Assembly (NCBI GenBank): GCA_903927025.1
Contig: CAIYLG010000014.1
Coordinates: 186,001 to 250,000 of the forward strand
Reading direction: 5' to 3'
Length of the DNA: 64,000 nt
Source: an uncultured Armatimonadota bacterium
GTDB taxonomy: Bacteria > Armatimonadota > Fimbriimonadia > Fimbriimonadales > Fimbriimonadaceae
The first letter of the stretch is position 1. Every line of letters starts with the position of its first letter. A program made the position numbers and the translations under genes. Below, piece after piece: positions 62,026 through 64,000 of the stretch. The notes beneath the pieces are model-generated. The model was not told where the DNA came from. It saw only the letters and a list, made by a program, of their open reading frames with translations, and did no database searches.

Positions 62026-63558
62026 ATGACCCATCAGACCGTTTACGTCGTTGATTTCGGCGGCCAGTACACCCAGCTCATTGTCCGCAGAGTTAGAGAA
62101 TTCGGCGTGTACTCGGAAATGATTCCGTGGACCACCGCCGCGGAGAAGATCAGCAGTTCCAAACCTTCTGCCGTAATTTTGAGCGGAGGTCCTAAATCCG
62201 TTTTGGAGCCGGGTGCGCCAACTTTGGACTTCAGTGTGCTTGAGGGCATTCCCGTCCTTGGCATCTGCTACGGCCAGCAGCTGATGGCCCATCAGCTTGG
62301 CGGAAAGGTCGAAAAGGCCTCACACAAAGAGTACGGACTTCGAACGCTTGTTCCCACTGGCACCAAGCCTCACAGCCTTGTTGCCGACTTGACGAGCGAC
62401 CAAGTATGGATGAGCCACGGAGACCAAGTCCTGGGAGTTCCGCAGGGATTCACGGTGACTGCTTCTACAGACTCTTGCCCGATCGCGGCTTTTGAGAATG
62501 CGTCAAAGGTTCAGTACGGAGTTCAATTTCACCCAGAAGTCACGCACACGCCAGACGGGAAGACGGTTCTGAAGAGGTTCCTGTTCGACCACGCCAAGCT
62601 CAAGGCGGATTGGACCAGTGAAAGTTTTATCGATGAGCAAATTGCCTCCATTCGAGCCACGGTAGGCGAAGGCAAGGTCCTCTGCGCCGTTTCAGGTGGA
62701 GTGGATAGCTCTGTTATGGCGGCACTTCTGATTCGAGCCATCGGAGACCGAGCTGTCTGCGTCTTTGTGGATCATGGACTTCTGCGAAAAGATGAGGCGG
62801 CTCAGGTGAAGGAGACGTTCCTTGGTCACTTCTCGGGGAACCTCAAAGCCTTTGATGTGCAGGATCAGTTCTTCGATGCATTGAAAGGTGAGACCGATCC
62901 TGAGAGGAAGCGCAAGATTGTAGGCGAGAACTTCGTCAAGGTGTTTGAGGATCACGCTTCCGAACTCCAGGGATGCGATTTTCTTGCTCAGGGAACGCTC
63001 TATCCAGACGTCATCGAATCTGGCTCGCCAACCGCCGCGAAGATCAAGACCCATCACAACGTGGGTGGACTTCCTGCTTGGATGACGATGAAGCTGATCG
63101 AACCCCTGAGGTGGCTGTTCAAGGATGAAGTTCGAAGTGTGGGGCGTCGGCTGGGTCTTCCTGAGGATATGGTCGAGCGCGAGCCATTCCCGGGTCCCGG
63201 ACTTGCCGTCCGAGTTTTGGGCGAAGTGACGCGAGAGCGTGTTCACATGACTCAAGAGGCAGACTGGATCTTCCGAAGCGAGCTGAAGGCTCGTGGTCTC
63301 AATCGTGGAATATGGCAAAGCTACGCAGCGCTGTTGGACGTGAGAAGTGTTGGCGTAATGGGTGACGAGCGCACCTACGAGCAACCCATCGTCCTCCGAG
63401 CTGTGGAAAGTGAAGACGCTATGACAGCTCGCGCAGTGAACATTCCGTTTGAAGCGCTTGAGGCGATCTCAAGACGAATTGTCAACGAAGTACAAGGGGT
63501 CAACCGGGTGTTTTACGATCTAACCAGCAAACCACCGGCGACCATCGAACTGGAGTAG
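62026..63558 (+). CDS. guaA: GMP synthase (glutamine-hydrolysing)
   Basis: 510 residues from the ATG at 62026, which gives the expected start MTHQTVYVVDFGGQYTQLIVRR; a longer frame from 61981 is not conserved. Class I glutaminase: GICYGQQLMAHQLGG (Cys nucleophile), HPEVTHT. ATP-pyrophosphatase: [16 protein letters not shown]; then the dimerisation domain EREPFPGPGLAVRVLGEV and the C-terminal RVFYDLTSKPPATIELE. It converts XMP to GMP. CATACT lies 11 bases, and TACAAA 6 bases, before the ATG. Confidence 0.96.
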   Translation: MTHQTVYVVDFGGQYTQLIVRRVREFGVYSEMIPWTTAAEKISSSKPSAVILSGGPKSVLEPGAPTLDFSVLEGIPVLGICYGQQLMAHQLGGKVEKASHKEYGLRTLVPTGTKPHSLVADLTSDQVWMSHGDQVLGVPQGFTVTASTDSCPIAAFENASKVQYGVQFHPEVTHTPDGKTVLKRFLFDHAKLKADWTSESFIDEQIASIRATVGEGKVLCAVSGGVDSSVMAALLIRAIGDRAVCVFVDHGLLRKDEAAQVKETFLGHFSGNLKAFDVQDQFFDALKGETDPERKRKIVGENFVKVFEDHASELQGCDFLAQGTLYPDVIESGSPTAAKIKTHHNVGGLPAWMTMKLIEPLRWLFKDEVRSVGRRLGLPEDMVEREPFPGPGLAVRVLGEVTRERVHMTQEADWIFRSELKARGLNRGIWQSYAALLDVRSVGVMGDERTYEQPIVLRAVESEDAMTARAVNIPFEALEAISRRIVNEVQGVNRVFYDLTSKPPATIELE

Positions 63559-63567
63559 CGGCTACTC
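63553..63567. terminator. Small hairpin at the guaA 3' end
   Basis: GAGTAG and CTACTC with a 3-base loop span the guaA stop and lie against the convergent AraC-type gene. Short and without a T-run. Confidence 0.25.
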
Positions 63568-63999
63568 TAGGCCTTCAATGAGGGGCTCCGGAATCGAACG
63601 GAGCTCCGAAGGTACCAACCCGAGATATTCCTTGACGGATTCTCTGAGGCCCTGTGTTGTGCCAAAACCGCAGCTAGAGGCGACTTGGTCGACGGCCTGA
63701 TCGGTTGTGCAGAGAAGCTCCACCGCACTCTCTGTTCTGCAACGGTCCACGTATTCGTGGAATCCATACCCAACCAAGTTCTTAAAGACCCTCGAGAAGT
63801 GAAACGGCGAATATCCAGCCGCGTCTGCCGCATCTCGCAATGGCCAGCCAAGAGATGGCTTTTGCCTGACCCGTAGGATGAGTTCTCGTATAGTGTCGGG
63901 CAAGTCGGCAGGAACCGCAGCCAACTGAACTTGATCGGAACCCGTCATGAGACGAGCTACGAATTCATAGATGACTGAAACCATCAGAGGTTCCATCGT
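63562..63999 (-). CDS. AraC-family transcriptional regulator (partial)
   Basis: About 145 residues are in the window; the frame is still open at the right edge, so the N-terminal sensor domain is probably outside. The two helix-turn-helix units are complete: WPLRDAADAAGYSPFHFSRVFKNLVGYGFHEYVDRCR and VDQVASSCGFGTTQGLRESVKEYLGLVPSELR. This is the AraC/XylS DNA-binding layout. The ATG at 63996 may be internal. The effector and targets are unknown. Confidence 0.82.
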   Translation of the reverse strand, partial: TMEPLMVSVIYEFVARLMTGSDQVQLAAVPADLPDTIRELILRVRQKPSLGWPLRDAADAAGYSPFHFSRVFKNLVGYGFHEYVDRCRTESAVELLCTTDQAVDQVASSCGFGTTQGLRESVKEYLGLVPSELRSIPEPLIEGLE

Positions 64000-64000
64000 C

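Overview
The window looks like chromosomal DNA (no rRNA, phage or plasmid genes) from a Gram-negative-type bacterium, most likely an Armatimonadota of the Fimbriimonadia kind. This placement is an inference from gene style: large secreted PQQ-type propellers with Ig-like tails, beta-helix proteins, DUF4350/DUF4129 membrane operons, a fused E1 dehydrogenase and a VKOR-DsbA fusion. An outer-membrane-barrel-like protein and a LolA-like protein point to a diderm envelope. Many genes have a TANNNT-type -10 box only 5-8 bases before the start codon, so leaderless transcripts appear common. Shine-Dalgarno starts and stop/start overlaps (TTGA, CTGA) are used elsewhere.

Layout. 1-11.4 kb: the end of one repeat protein, a beta-helix/PDZ protein and three tandem PQQ-propeller/Ig-like paralogues. 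The middle paralogue is cut short by a one-base deletion, and the 3.1 kb spacing of repeated intergenic elements shows a tandem duplication. 11.4-17.4 kb: a tRNA-Arg, envelope proteins, a cupin, a Tat-exported deacetylase-like protein, a MerC-like protein behind a CsoR-like operator, a beheaded gene remnant, and two and a fraction copies of a 149-bp hairpin-rich repeat. 17.4-21.3 kb (minus strand): DUF2127, dnaN, an ECF sigma factor with a small partner, a McsA-like zinc protein with a probable CTG start, and ilvE. 21.5-33.5 kb: VanW protein, GT-C-like membrane protein, DUF4350/DUF4129 operon, LolA-like protein, Tat phosphoesterase, purD and dnaB. 33.5-45.5 kb: a CDF transporter, DinB-like protein, enolase, a lone SdhC, fused E1, a D-cysteine desulfhydrase-like enzyme, nrnA-truB-DUF2752 and a DprE1-like oxidase. 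45.6-54.5 kb: glmS, miaB, VKOR-DsbA with mnmA, a large secreted unknown, and YtxH with an AI-2E-type permease. 54.6-64 kb: a Kelch-type protein whose Ig-like tail matches the paralogue at 5.6-8.6 kb, a Ser/Thr kinase with eight CxxC pairs, an M28 peptidase, guaA and a partial AraC regulator.

How it fits together: core genes for replication (dnaN, dnaB), tRNA modification (miaB, mnmA, truB) and purine, amino-acid and amino-sugar synthesis (purD, guaA, ilvE, glmS) alternate with envelope and secreted protein genes. The most unusual elements are the modular surface-protein family that appears to exchange Ig-like tails over about 50 kb, the structured tandem repeat next to a truncated gene, and the kinase-zinc-ribbon protein.
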